From an uncultured Muribaculaceae bacterium (GTDB taxonomy: Bacteria; Bacteroidota; Bacteroidia; Bacteroidales; Muribaculaceae): a DNA stretch of 64,000 bases. Shown here piece by piece: positions 46,755 to 56,795 of this stretch; position 1 is the first letter of the stretch; every line of letters begins with the position of its first letter. The notes beneath the pieces were generated by a model. The model did not search any database and had not been told where the DNA came from. It saw only the letters and a program-made list of their open reading frames with translations. The stretch lies in assembly GCA_934636465.1 (NCBI GenBank), contig CAKUAR010000003.1, positions 60,698 through 124,697 on the forward strand. The letters run 5' to 3'. The position numbers and the translations under genes are program-made.

Positions 46755-46824
46755 TGGTAGTGGCACATTTGTGACCATTTTTGTTCACAGTCGCCGTAAC
46801 ACGTGGTTTCTAACTTACACACTA

Positions 46825-46867
46825 AAAAAGGCAAGGCGCAGTTCCTGAATTCAGGTGCTGCGCCTTG
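46825..46867 (-). terminator. Intrinsic terminator after rubrerythrin
   Basis: Minus strand CAAGGCGCAG (46858-46867) pairs with CTGCGCCTTG (46832-46841), then CCTTTTTTAG. Twenty-odd bases beyond the stop at 46898. Confidence 0.75.
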
Positions 46868-46897
46868 TTGCTATTAGTGCTGTGTGGTGTCAGATTC

Positions 46898-47446
46898 TTA
46901 TTTCTTGAAATAGCGGTTGTAGAGACCTTCAAAGCCCTTGCCGTGGCGTGCCTCGTCCTTTGCCATCTCGTGCACGGTGTCGTGAATTGCGTCGAGGTTC
47001 AGCTCTTTTGCCTTCTTGGCAATCATCAGTTTGCCCTCGCATGCGCCAGACTCTGCCATCATACGCTTCTCCACATTGGTCTTGGTGTCCCAAACCACTT
47101 CTCCGAGCAGTTCTGCGAATTTTGCTGCGTGCTCAGCCTCCTCAAATGCGTAACGCTTGAAAGCCTCAGCAATTTCTGGGTATCCTTCACGGTCGGCTTG
47201 ACGGCTCATTGCCAGATACATTCCAACCTCAGAGCACTCGCCGTTGAAGTTGTCTTTTAGACCTTGCAGAATTTCTGCGTCCACACCCTTGGCCACGCCG
47301 ATCTCGTGCTCGCATGCAAACTGAATTCCGTCTTCTTTCAGTTCTTTGAATTTACTTGCAGGTACACCACATTGAGGGCATTTTGCTGGTGGGTTTTCTC
47401 CTTCTGCTACATAACCACATACTGTGCAAATCCATTTCTTAGCCAT
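46898..47446 (-). CDS. Reverse-order rubrerythrin (NADH peroxidase type)
   Basis: 182 residues. The rubredoxin-like iron site is N-terminal ([13 protein letters not shown]; Cys 7, 10, 23, 26), and the ferritin-like diiron domain follows with Glu/His ligands in [37 protein letters not shown] and [21 protein letters not shown]. This is the reversed domain order of hydrogen-peroxide reductases of anaerobes. It should detoxify peroxide in the cytosol using electrons from NADH or rubredoxin. The PerR-like regulator gene lies 72 bases upstream on the same strand and probably controls it. Confidence 0.93.
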   Translation of the reverse strand: MAKKWICTVCGYVAEGENPPAKCPQCGVPASKFKELKEDGIQFACEHEIGVAKGVDAEILQGLKDNFNGECSEVGMYLAMSRQADREGYPEIAEAFKRYAFEEAEHAAKFAELLGEVVWDTKTNVEKRMMAESGACEGKLMIAKKAKELNLDAIHDTVHEMAKDEARHGKGFEGLYNRYFKK

Positions 47447-47518
47447 AATCTTTAAATTTAAAGTGTTAATAATTAGTTGATAGTCGTAAAACTTTTTTGT
47501 ATGTTTTTTGGCAATATT

Positions 47519-47941
47519 TCAATTGTCGTTATTTATCTCTCTTATTCTGCAATCGGGGCATAGTCCCACGTAGTTCAGCTCCACTTTCTCTATCGCAAAC
47601 TTGTCGCTTGTGAACAAATGCTCACGGAGATGGCTGTTGACCTCCACGTCAAATATCTTTCCGCAGCTTCGGCACAGGAAATGGGCGTGTGGGTGAGTGT
47701 AGCCGTCAAAGTGCATGTTGTGCTGGTCGATGGTCAGTCCGAGCACCGCCTGGTTGGTCACCAGCAGCTGAAGCGTGTTATACACCGTTGTGCGCGACAG
47801 TGTGGGCATCGTTTTCACAAGTTCTGTGTAGATGTCGTCGGCCGTGGGGTGGGTGCGGTGGTCAAGCAGATATTGCATGATTGCCACTCGTTGCACCGAG
47901 GGTCTGATGTTGTGCTCTATTAGCTGTTCTGTCGCTGTCAT
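47519..47941 (-). CDS. Fur-family regulator, probably PerR-like
   Basis: 140 residues. Winged helix: IRPSVQRVAIMQYLLDHRTHP and LSRTTVYNTLQLLVTNQAV. The metal site includes HMHFDGYTHPHAHFLC, and the structural zinc uses CRSCG and CPDCR. The PerR assignment rests on the gene being directly upstream of the rubrerythrin and on the H-x-H-F spacing; Fur or Zur cannot be excluded. An inverted repeat TTACAAA...TTTGTAA (about 47980-48010) lies upstream and may be its own operator. Confidence 0.87.
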   Translation of the reverse strand: MTATEQLIEHNIRPSVQRVAIMQYLLDHRTHPTADDIYTELVKTMPTLSRTTVYNTLQLLVTNQAVLGLTIDQHNMHFDGYTHPHAHFLCRSCGKIFDVEVNSHLREHLFTSDKFAIEKVELNYVGLCPDCRIREINNDN

Positions 47942-48095
47942 TGCAGTTTGTTTTTTTCTGATTTTTATTATGAAAATGTTACAAAAGTGTATTTGTTATA
48001 TCTTTGTAATTATTTTGTTTTTGAAATCAGTACAAAATTATATCAATTTCAACAAACTTGCAAATAAAACCATCTTTTTTTTCAAATTATTGCAA

Positions 48096-48141
48096 AAAAA
48101 ATCAGGGCGGCCTCAAGCTGAAGTGAAGCCGCCCTGTCAAA
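48096..48141 (-). terminator. Intrinsic terminator after the giant cobalamin-controlled gene
   Basis: Arms GGGCGGC (48105-48111) and GCCGCCC (48128-48134) with A/T runs on both sides; on the minus strand it ends in TTTTTTTT. It lies 50 bases after the stop at 48185. Confidence 0.8.
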
Positions 48142-48184
48142 AAAAAGTTGATGAAAAGGAATTTATATCATTACACTATCTAAA

Positions 48185-51100
48185 TTACTTTACAAGAATC
48201 TTGTGAGGTTTGCCGTTGGCAACCACAATATACACACCGGCCACGACGTCAACGGAGTTTTTGCCGTCGCTAATCAAGGCACCCGAAGCAGAGTAGATGC
48301 TCACTGTGCTTGCACCATTCACTTCAATGTGTCCCTTGCTTATGCCGATTATCACATCTTTGTTCTTGTTAGGCTCGCTCACGCCTGTTGCTCCTGGCTT
48401 CTCGCAGTTGAAGTTGTCGAGACAGAAATAAGCCGGAGTGTTGAGGCCGAGTTTGCCTGTGTCAGAGCCGCTGAGTGTGAATGTCACGTTGGTCACCTTG
48501 CCCAGAGAGCTCAAATCCCACCATGTCCAGTCGCGCACTATGTAGTGGTCGGCTGCATTGGTGCTGCGGTAGTCTGCAAGATAGAACTCTGCGGTAGTGC
48601 TTTCGCCGTCGGCTGTTGTGCCTTCAGCTGTCACCTTGAACCAGTCGCCTTGAGTGAACTTCTTGGCGAAGCTGTCGCCGTTGACCATGCTGTTCACAGC
48701 ATAGGCGTTGTTGGTAACAAACACACCCTTAAGCACGTCGCCGTCGAGGTCGTTTGTCACGTCAACTGAGCTTCCGCTCGGATAAGCCACGCAGTAGTTT
48801 GCACTGTTCTTGTAGCCGTGGCCAACCGAAGAGTTGAACTGGTCGCTGAGCGACTTAAACTTTGTGGAAGTCTTGTTGCTCAAAGCGTAACCATACCACC
48901 AAGACTTGTTGTTCGACACATGGAATGCGTAAGAACCGCTGTATGTCACATCGTCGGTGTTGTCGCCCTGGAAGCTTGATTCCTCGGCAAGATAGTTGTC
49001 GTCGAATGTGGCTGTCACAGCCTTGCCGGTCACATACACGCCTGTCTTGACCACAGCCTTCTGGCCGTCGGTGCTTGTCACGGTGAGTTTGTAGCCATAA
49101 GTTTGTGTTGGCTTTACTGTCACTGTAGCCTCGTGGCCTATCACGTTGTTCATCTGGTCGCGCCACTCATAAGTGTAAGGAGCGTCGCCGCCGGTTATGG
49201 TCGGCTCTATTGTGCTGCTGCCGCCTTCCTCAATCACGTCGTAAGGATTGGTGAGGTCGATTTTCAGCGGGTCGATTTTGCGCAGAGTGGTGAACTCGTC
49301 GCTTTCCACAATGTCGCTCTGGCTTCCGTCGATTGCGCTCACCAAGATGAAGTATGCCTTATACTTGGTGTTAGGCTCAAGTCCGGTAAGCTTGGTGGTG
49401 GCTTCAGTGTCACCTGTCACATCTGCAGGAGTGCCTGTAAGCAGGTCTTCGGCCGAAACGCCGGCGCGGCGCAATGGAGCTGCCTTACGGCCTGCTGGAG
49501 CCTTGGTCTCAACCACCTGCTCCACCTTAGAGTAGAGTTTTCCGCTCACGTTCCATTTGGTGTTGACGTCGGCAGAAGTCTCTTTCACGTTAAGCACTGC
49601 AGGATAGCCCTCGGCAATCTCTGGTTTGTTGGCCACGATTGTCTTATACTCAAATGCGCCGATAGTTGGAGTTACGGCATCGCGTGTCACACCATCGGCG
49701 TCGGTTGTGATGCCGGCTATAGGTGTGGCGGCGTTGAGTTTGCCTGCGCTCTTGAGGTGCAAGTCGGTTTCCGACACAAATTCGGCGTTGTCAACCAAGT
49801 TGCCGCTGTTGCCCTCTATGGCGTTGAGTGCATCAATGTCGGTGCTCGACAAGATGTTGCTGCCAGTGAAGGCGTTGGTTGTGGCTTTGGCTCTGTTGAT
49901 GTAGGTCGAATAGATAAACATGTTCTCGCTCGACGAGGTCAAGTTTTGGAACAAGTTGTTGGTGAGGCTTATGCCTGTGAACATCTCATTGTTGCGTGCA
50001 CGGGCGCTATAGAATGTGTAGCCGCCATTGCCGGCTATGCGCACAGTGTTATAGGCCACGCTTATGTTCTTGTTGTCGCCGTCAACTTCAATGCCTGCAC
50101 TGCTGCCGTTTGGCGAGTTGGTGATTGACACAGAGTTGTTGTAGATGAGGATTGGCTCGTTTTCGCTGCCGTAGCTCTCATTTCTCACTTCTATACCAGA
50201 GCTGTAAGCAGAGTTGGCGTTAACAATCTTGTTGCCGCTTACCACCACCTTGCCGCGTGTGCGGGACAGGTCTATGCCGTGATAGTTGGTCTTCTTGGCG
50301 GTTGATTGCGTGATTGTGTTGCCAGAAACCACAGCGTTGTCTTCGTCGGTTGCATACACGCCCTTGCTGCCAGCCTCGGTGATAGTGTTGTTCTTCACCA
50401 CAAGACCTTCTTCGCGGGTGAGCTTCACGTAAGATGTTCCGCCCAGATATAAGGCTATGTAGCCGCCAGTGAACTTGCTGTTGGTGATAGTGAGGAAGTC
50501 GTTGTTCTTGCCGTCTTCGTTCTTAGCCTCTGCCTTCACGAGCGACATGCCCGATGCTGCCTGTGAGTCGTTCACCGACTCGGCAGTCACCACCACGTTG
50601 TCTATTGTGGCATGGCGGCTCTGGTTGTAGAGGTGTATCACGTATGGGTAGGTCTGTGTGGCTGGCACGAAGCTCATGTCTTTTATTGTCACATAGCTTG
50701 TGCTGTCAACATAGAACATGCCTTCTTTGTGTGCGCCATAGGCTGGGTCGGAGTAGCCGCCGCCAGTGATTGTCACATCGGCAGGGTTGCCAGAAAGGCT
50801 CTTGAACACTATCGGGTGTTGCTCGCTTGCGCCTTGCACACTCACTATGCGCACGTTTTCGGCGTAGGTGCCGTTTTCCACATTAAATGTCACAGGGCCT
50901 TCCACGCCATTTGTCAGGGCAGCGGTTGCCTCGGCAAATGTCTTGTAGTTGGCATTGTCGCTTGCGCCAATCACGTATGTGCCGCTAAGTCCGGCTTGAA
51001 TTTCGCGTGTGGCGGCAGTTGCGGTCACAGTCTTAACCTCGTCGTTTGCCGTCAGGCTTGTGAGCTGTGCGCCAATCTTGTTGCCGGTAGTGGCATTGGC

Positions 51101-54100
51101 GGCAATGTCGTAGGTGAGCCAGAAGTAGAAGTCACCTCTTGCCTTGATTTCCACTGGAGTGGTAAGCGTCAGTTCATTGTCGGCACTCAAAGTGCTTGTT
51201 GTGCCCACAAGACCCTTGCCTGTGAAGTTGTCGGTTGCACCAGTGTAGAAGAGGTTGGCGTTGGTTACATCGGCAAGAGCAGTTGTTCCTGCGGTAGTGA
51301 ATTTTATTGCAGAAACCTTAACTGCTCCACGGTCGCCGCTCACTTTCACATGTATTTTCTGCATCACGGCGTTTGAACCACGCACAGCCTTGCCCTTGGC
51401 AGCGTCGGCGGTTACTTCGTCGGCCCCAAACTGTGTGAGTTCGTGCAGCTTCACCTCTATGGCAAAGCCGGCGTAGGTGGAGTAGCTTGAAGTCGGGCCT
51501 GTGTAGTGCACGGTGAATGAGCCGTCCTCGGCGTCCGAAATCACGTCGCCAGGGCCGGTTGTGTAGTTGTAAGTGCCTATCAGTTTGTCATCATTCACTT
51601 CTTTACCCTCATATAGGTAGAATTTGCCTTGGCCGGTCGAAAAACTATTGGTGTTTATTTCCACAGCCGTGCCTGGTTTGCCTGGCACGAATGTTATAGT
51701 TCCGTCGAAGCCCTTGGTCGTCGGGCCGTCGGCACCGCCGTCGTCATAGAACATCACAGGCTTAATCACCGTCATGACTTTCGTGCCGGAGGTGATGTTC
51801 AATATGTGCTTAACTATGCGCTCGCCTTCTGGGTCGGCGTTCACGTCGCTTGTTGTGCCGTCGGCCCAAATCAGCTGCTTAACGGCAGCATCTACGGCAG
51901 TTTCGGCATCGGCGTCGTTCTTCACGTCTATTGTCAGGAAGAAGTTGTTGTCGCCCTCGGCAAGAGTGGTCTCGCCTGTGATAGTGACGTCAGCACTCTT
52001 GACCTCGGCATTGCCAAATGTCACGGCGTTTTCAGAGTTGGTCTTGGCTCCGTTGTAGAGCAGGTTCACATTGCTCAATGCGTCAGCGCCCTTGAGATGC
52101 AGTTTCACGCCCTTGAGCACTTTGTGTGTGAGAGTGCCCTCGGTCACCACGTTGAAGTTGATGAGTGACTCTCCGCTTGCTCCGGCTGCAAGGTTTGCTG
52201 TGCTTGCCTGGGTTGCCTTCACTTCGCTCACGGTCATGTCGTGGTTGCGGAATGCGCTCACTTTGGCTTTCCAACCTGTTCCGGCAGAGTAACTCGATGT
52301 GGTTTGTGGGTTGAAAAGTATTGTTATTGAGCCGTCAGCAGCCTTTGAGCGGATTATTGTGCCAGGGCCTGTGCTTGCGTGCTCTGCGTCGCTTAGCTTC
52401 CACAGAAGCTCGCTTGCCACACCGGCTTTGTTGCCGCTGTAGATTTCAAACTTGGCTTTTGTGCCGTAGCTTGATGTAGAGTAGTAAACATCAAATTTAG
52501 AGAAGTCGATTTGTGCCACAGTTCCCTCCTCGGCAGGAGTGAATGTCACCACATAATCGGCGTTTTCAGCCTCATATTTGCCGCTGAAGCCCTCGGTGTT
52601 GGTAAACGTCCAGTCGCCGCTGAACACGTGACTGTGCGTGCCTTTTGTGGCGCGGCACACGTTTTCCACGGTGCGTGTGGCTTTCACCTCCTCGGCTGTG
52701 GTCTGCACATTGCCGGCTATGGTGGTGCTGTTGAGTTGCAGCGACACCTTGTCACCGTTAACGGCCGATGTCTTAACGTCAGCCACCACGGCAAAGTAGT
52801 TGTGGCCTTCCACCAGGGTGGTGTTGCCGCTTATAGTTATTGCCGAGCCGCTCACTGCGCTTTCGCCCACAAGGTTTGAAGTGGCGAACACATTCTTCTT
52901 GCCCAAGTAATACACTTGCACTTTGTCAATGTTCTTGGCATCGTCGCTTGTGAGTTTAACCTCGGTGAGAGCCAGAGGCTTCACTTGGTTGTCAGTCACC
53001 ACGTCAATGGTCAGCAGTTGTGCCTGCTTGTCACCGGCGGCCACAGTCTTGTCGCTTGATGCGCTTGCGCTCAAGCTCTTGAATGTCATGTCGCCAGGCA
53101 AGAATTGCGACACCACGGCCTCCCAGCCGTCAGTCGGATAACCGGTAACCGATTTGAAATACACGGTCATTGAGCCGTCGTCGGCTGTTGATTTCACAGT
53201 CTCGGCATCGTCAAGCAGTGTGGCGATGAGGTTTGCCGCATCTGCTGTGCGTCCGTTATACACCTTGAACACATCGTTCAAGCCGGTTGACGAGGTGTTA
53301 AACAGCTTGAGCTTTGTGATGTCGAGTTTTATCGCCTTGCCTTCGGTGGCAGGAACAAACGTAACGCTGCCTTCGAAGTTCTTGGTGTATTTGCCGTCTT
53401 TTCCGCCGTCGTCATAAAATAGGGCATCATCGTCAATCACGTATGTTTTTGCCTCGCTGGCAATTTTTATGACGTTGATTATGGCCACGTCATTGCCTTT
53501 CACCACTGCTGGCAGGCGGTTCTCTCCGGCTATCTTCAGAGTAGCCAGTTCAAGTCCGGGCAAAGTGCCCTTTGCCACATCGGTGATGTCGGCTACCACA
53601 TAGAACTTGTTGGCGCCGCTCTTCAGTGCCACATCGGTGGCTTTGAGTCCGTCGCCTGGGTTGGTGGCGGTGGCAAGCAGGTTGGCGTCGGTAAAGGCAG
53701 AGCCTTTATACAGACGCAGGTTTGTCACGCTTGCAGAGTTGGCGATAGCGCTTGTGTTAACGCTCAGCTCATTGAGTGTCAGTGCGTTCAGACTGCCGTC
53801 CATAGTTACGTCCACGCCAAAAATTGCGGCGTTCTTGTCGGCACGGTTTACGGAAGCGATGTCGGTTATCACTGCAGCCGACTTAAACGTCATGTCTTTT
53901 GGCGACACCGATGTCACGGTGATGTCAAATGACTGTGTGCTTTGGCTGAAGCTTGAGTGGAAACCAAACGACACGCTGCCGTTCTTGGCAGTTGAGGTGT
54001 AAGTTTCACCGGCACTGCCTTCCACATACTTCTTGACCCAGCCGGCTGGCAAATACCGTGACTGGTCTTTGCCGTCGCTTGTGCCATAACCTATTTTCTC

Positions 54101-54421
54101 AATAGCTCCGTCATAGAGCAATAGATAGTTGTCGCCGCCCAAGGTGTTGGAGTTCACAGTGACCTGAATCAAGTCGCCTGCGTTCTTGGGGGTGAAAACA
54201 ACGCCGCAGTCGCGCCCGGTTGGAATTCCGTTTTTGGCGCCCCTAAACGTTACTGTGCCATCTACAGTGTATTGCTCAAGTCCGTCACCCGATTTGAGGT
54301 AAAACACCTCGTCGCTTGTGTCATAACTTTGGGGCTTGAGCTGCTGCACTGCCGATGCCTGCAAGTTGCCTCCAAATGCGAAAAGCACAAGCAGGAATAA
54401 GCATAGTTTCAGTTGCTTCAT
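48185..54421 (-). CDS. Giant multidomain surface protein behind a cobalamin riboswitch (DUF4465, T9SS tail)
   Basis: 2078 residues; signal peptide about 1-24. Then four repeating units (about 36-320, 335-600, 605-890, 900-1175), each a CUB-like domain (for example FYDDGGKDGKYTKNFEGSV with DDGSMTVYFKS) followed by a BNR-associated N-terminal-like sandwich (KVQVYYLGKKNVFATSNLVG ... HNYFAVVADVKTS). Next come a right-handed beta-helix (about 1180-1560), an Fn3-like domain (about 1580-1690), a PKD-like domain (about 1700-1775), a DUF4465 domain (about 1801-2007: GSYAFHVSNNKSWWYGYALS, YFCLDNF) and a C-terminal sorting tail (about 2020-2078). No catalytic set is obvious. The leader carries a full cobalamin riboswitch, so expression should fall when B12 is plentiful. 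DUF4465 suggests B12 binding at the surface; this is inference. Confidence 0.85.
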   Translation of the reverse strand: MKQLKLCLFLLVLFAFGGNLQASAVQQLKPQSYDTSDEVFYLKSGDGLEQYTVDGTVTFRGAKNGIPTGRDCGVVFTPKNAGDLIQVTVNSNTLGGDNYLLLYDGAIEKIGYGTSDGKDQSRYLPAGWVKKYVEGSAGETYTSTAKNGSVSFGFHSSFSQSTQSFDITVTSVSPKDMTFKSAAVITDIASVNRADKNAAIFGVDVTMDGSLNALTLNELSVNTSAIANSASVTNLRLYKGSAFTDANLLATATNPGDGLKATDVALKSGANKFYVVADITDVAKGTLPGLELATLKIAGENRLPAVVKGNDVAIINVIKIASEAKTYVIDDDALFYDDGGKDGKYTKNFEGSVTFVPATEGKAIKLDITKLKLFNTSSTGLNDVFKVYNGRTADAANLIATLLDDAETVKSTADDGSMTVYFKSVTGYPTDGWEAVVSQFLPGDMTFKSLSASASSDKTVAAGDKQAQLLTIDVVTDNQVKPLALTEVKLTSDDAKNIDKVQVYYLGKKNVFATSNLVGESAVSGSAITISGNTTLVEGHNYFAVVADVKTSAVNGDKVSLQLNSTTIAGNVQTTAEEVKATRTVENVCRATKGTHSHVFSGDWTFTNTEGFSGKYEAENADYVVTFTPAEEGTVAQIDFSKFDVYYSTSSYGTKAKFEIYSGNKAGVASELLWKLSDAEHASTGPGTIIRSKAADGSITILFNPQTTSSYSAGTGWKAKVSAFRNHDMTVSEVKATQASTANLAAGASGESLINFNVVTEGTLTHKVLKGVKLHLKGADALSNVNLLYNGAKTNSENAVTFGNAEVKSADVTITGETTLAEGDNNFFLTIDVKNDADAETAVDAAVKQLIWADGTTSDVNADPEGERIVKHILNITSGTKVMTVIKPVMFYDDGGADGPTTKGFDGTITFVPGKPGTAVEINTNSFSTGQGKFYLYEGKEVNDDKLIGTYNYTTGPGDVISDAEDGSFTVHYTGPTSSYSTYAGFAIEVKLHELTQFGADEVTADAAKGKAVRGSNAVMQKIHVKVSGDRGAVKVSAIKFTTAGTTALADVTNANLFYTGATDNFTGKGLVGTTSTLSADNELTLTTPVEIKARGDFYFWLTYDIAANATTGNKIGAQLTSLTANDEVKTVTATAATREIQAGLSGTYVIGASDNANYKTFAEATAALTNGVEGPVTFNVENGTYAENVRIVSVQGASEQHPIVFKSLSGNPADVTITGGGYSDPAYGAHKEGMFYVDSTSYVTIKDMSFVPATQTYPYVIHLYNQSRHATIDNVVVTAESVNDSQAASGMSLVKAEAKNEDGKNNDFLTITNSKFTGGYIALYLGGTSYVKLTREEGLVVKNNTITEAGSKGVYATDEDNAVVSGNTITQSTAKKTNYHGIDLSRTRGKVVVSGNKIVNANSAYSSGIEVRNESYGSENEPILIYNNSVSITNSPNGSSAGIEVDGDNKNISVAYNTVRIAGNGGYTFYSARARNNEMFTGISLTNNLFQNLTSSSENMFIYSTYINRAKATTNAFTGSNILSSTDIDALNAIEGNSGNLVDNAEFVSETDLHLKSAGKLNAATPIAGITTDADGVTRDAVTPTIGAFEYKTIVANKPEIAEGYPAVLNVKETSADVNTKWNVSGKLYSKVEQVVETKAPAGRKAAPLRRAGVSAEDLLTGTPADVTGDTEATTKLTGLEPNTKYKAYFILVSAIDGSQSDIVESDEFTTLRKIDPLKIDLTNPYDVIEEGGSSTIEPTITGGDAPYTYEWRDQMNNVIGHEATVTVKPTQTYGYKLTVTSTDGQKAVVKTGVYVTGKAVTATFDDNYLAEESSFQGDNTDDVTYSGSYAFHVSNNKSWWYGYALSNKTSTKFKSLSDQFNSSVGHGYKNSANYCVAYPSGSSVDVTNDLDGDVLKGVFVTNNAYAVNSMVNGDSFAKKFTQGDWFKVTAEGTTADGESTTAEFYLADYRSTNAADHYIVRDWTWWDLSSLGKVTNVTFTLSGSDTGKLGLNTPAYFCLDNFNCEKPGATGVSEPNKNKDVIIGISKGHIEVNGASTVSIYSASGALISDGKNSVDVVAGVYIVVANGKPHKILVK

Positions 54422-54660
54422 AGCTTTTTTGTTAAATTGTTAATAAAAAAATTAGTTGTTCTCCTTTTCTCTGCGATTTGCCGACAAATCGTGGTTAAGG
54501 GTCGCAACTAAGCAATGAAGCTATTGTGTGGGTGTGAAATGGTCAATCTTTTTGCGCCGGCACCTGCTTTATGGGGTGCATGCACAAAAGCCACACGTCT
54601 GCACTATTGGCAGACTGTTATTGTTTCATTTCGACTCTATTGCCACGAAAGTCAAAATAC

Positions 54661-54690
54661 AAACATGCCGCTTCTCTATTTTTTCGGCAT
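54661..54690 (-). promoter_or_regulatory. Terminator-like hairpin after the riboswitch (expression platform candidate)
   Basis: On the minus strand CATGCCG (54685-54691) pairs with CGGCATG (54664-54670), followed by TTTGTATTTT, directly behind the aptamer. It could switch transcription off when B12 is bound. The coding start is about 240 bases further on. Confidence 0.55.
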
Positions 54691-54692
54691 GC

Positions 54693-54880
54693 TATCAGGC
54701 AGGTCTTCTGGCTCGCCCCAAGCCTTGTGTTGCCCACGCCTTCCCGGCTCGGTGAGCGAGCCAGTGGCTTTTGTGGGAGGCTTTTCCGCATAGGTGCGGG
54801 GCTTACAGCAGCGGGTACTGCTCAGGATTCACACCTGGTTCCCTTTTAATTCAAGCGTTTGTTTTCTTGAAAACCTGATA
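54693..54880 (-). ncRNA. Cobalamin riboswitch (RF00174-like aptamer)
   Basis: Read on the minus strand. Helix P1 closes the element: TATCAGG (54874-54880) pairs with CCTGATA (54693-54699). The conserved core follows in order: GGGAACCAGGTGTGAATCC, the GTACCCGCTGCTGTAAGC segment and, near the 3' end, the B12 box GCCAGAAGACCTGCC. The intervening arms (GGCTCG/CGAGCC and CCGCAC/GTGCGG) are paired. This is a complete aptamer with no missing core. It is the first element downstream of its own promoter and the gene at 48185-54421 is the only gene behind it. Confidence 0.93.
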
Positions 54881-54906
54881 TTTTTTATAATTAGTTATTT
54901 CAGTGA

Positions 54907-54938
54907 CAAAAATATAACAAGTTTTTCATTAGAGCAAA
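54907..54938 (-). promoter_or_regulatory. Promoter of the riboswitch-giant protein transcript
   Basis: Minus strand TTTG (54935-54938), exactly 20 bases, TATTTTTG (54907-54914): a full Bacteroidetes promoter. Transcription would start near 54900, about 20 bases before helix P1 of the riboswitch, and it lies downstream of the gap terminator, so the unit is independent of gap. Confidence 0.75.
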
Positions 54939-54942
54939 CAAA

Positions 54943-54972
54943 AAGCCCGAAACTCAGTTGAGCCTCGGGCTT
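54943..54972 (-). terminator. Intrinsic terminator after gap
   Basis: AAGCCCGA (54943-54950) pairs with the AGCCTCGGGCTT side (54961-54972); on the minus strand the stem is followed by TTTTTG. It separates gap from the riboswitch. Confidence 0.8.
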
Positions 54973-55015
54973 GTTAGCTATAATGATTTAATTAAGTCAA
55001 AAGAGTGGCTTCAAA

Positions 55016-56068
<1,053 letters not shown>

Positions 56069-56294
56069 TTAAGTTGGTTAAAAACTTTCAGTTTTAATCC
56101 GATTACCTATCTTTGCGACACGCAACCGCGCAAACTTCTGGTTTACCCTCAGTTTAGCGATTGCAAAAGTAATATATTTTTTGTATTTAAATCCAATTAT
56201 CTAACCTAAAAATAACGGAAATATTTCCTTAATTAAGGAAGTTTAATAGTTTGTTTCCGCTTCGTTATTTTCGGACTTTAATTTTATTTGTGCA

Positions 56295-56690
56295 ATGAGT
56301 AAATTTTTAAATGAATTCAAGGAGTTTGCCATGAAGGGCAACGTGATTGACATGGCTGTCGGTGTGATTATTGGCGGTGCTTTTGGCAAAATTGTGTCAT
56401 CGCTTGTTGACAATGTGCTCATGCCTATTTTTGGTGTGCTCACTGGTGGTGTTGACTTCAGCGGACTGTCGGTGAAATTCAACGACGCCTCCATTCAGTA
56501 TGGCTTGTTCATTCAAAATGTAATCGACTTCCTGATTATTGCTTTCTGCATCTTCTTGTTTGTCAAGGCACTCAACAAATTCAAGAAAAAGACCGACGCC
56601 GCTCCAGCTCCGGCCCCGGAACCAAGCGCCGAGGAGAAACTGCTTGCCGAGATTCGCGACTTGCTCAAGCAGCAAGGCGAGGGCAAATGA
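56295..56690 (+). CDS. mscL: Large-conductance mechanosensitive channel
   Basis: Pentameric inner-membrane safety valve opened by membrane tension. 131 residues: [31 protein letters not shown] is the first helix and pore-lining region, [11 protein letters not shown] follows, and the second helix is [15 protein letters not shown]. The C-terminal cytoplasmic helix is preceded by an Ala/Pro linker ([19 protein letters not shown]). Length and motif order are normal. A candidate TATCTTTG box lies on the plus strand at 56109-56116, about 180 bases upstream. Confidence 0.96.
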   Translation: MSKFLNEFKEFAMKGNVIDMAVGVIIGGAFGKIVSSLVDNVLMPIFGVLTGGVDFSGLSVKFNDASIQYGLFIQNVIDFLIIAFCIFLFVKALNKFKKKTDAAPAPAPEPSAEEKLLAEIRDLLKQQGEGK

Positions 56691-56795
56691 TTGCAGGCGG
56701 CTGTTAAACCAACGCCCCTTGTTGCCGTCTAATTGATAGCAAAAGCCCCACGGGGCTTGCCGCAAAACGTGGCTGCTAACAAAAACTCAAAAGAT

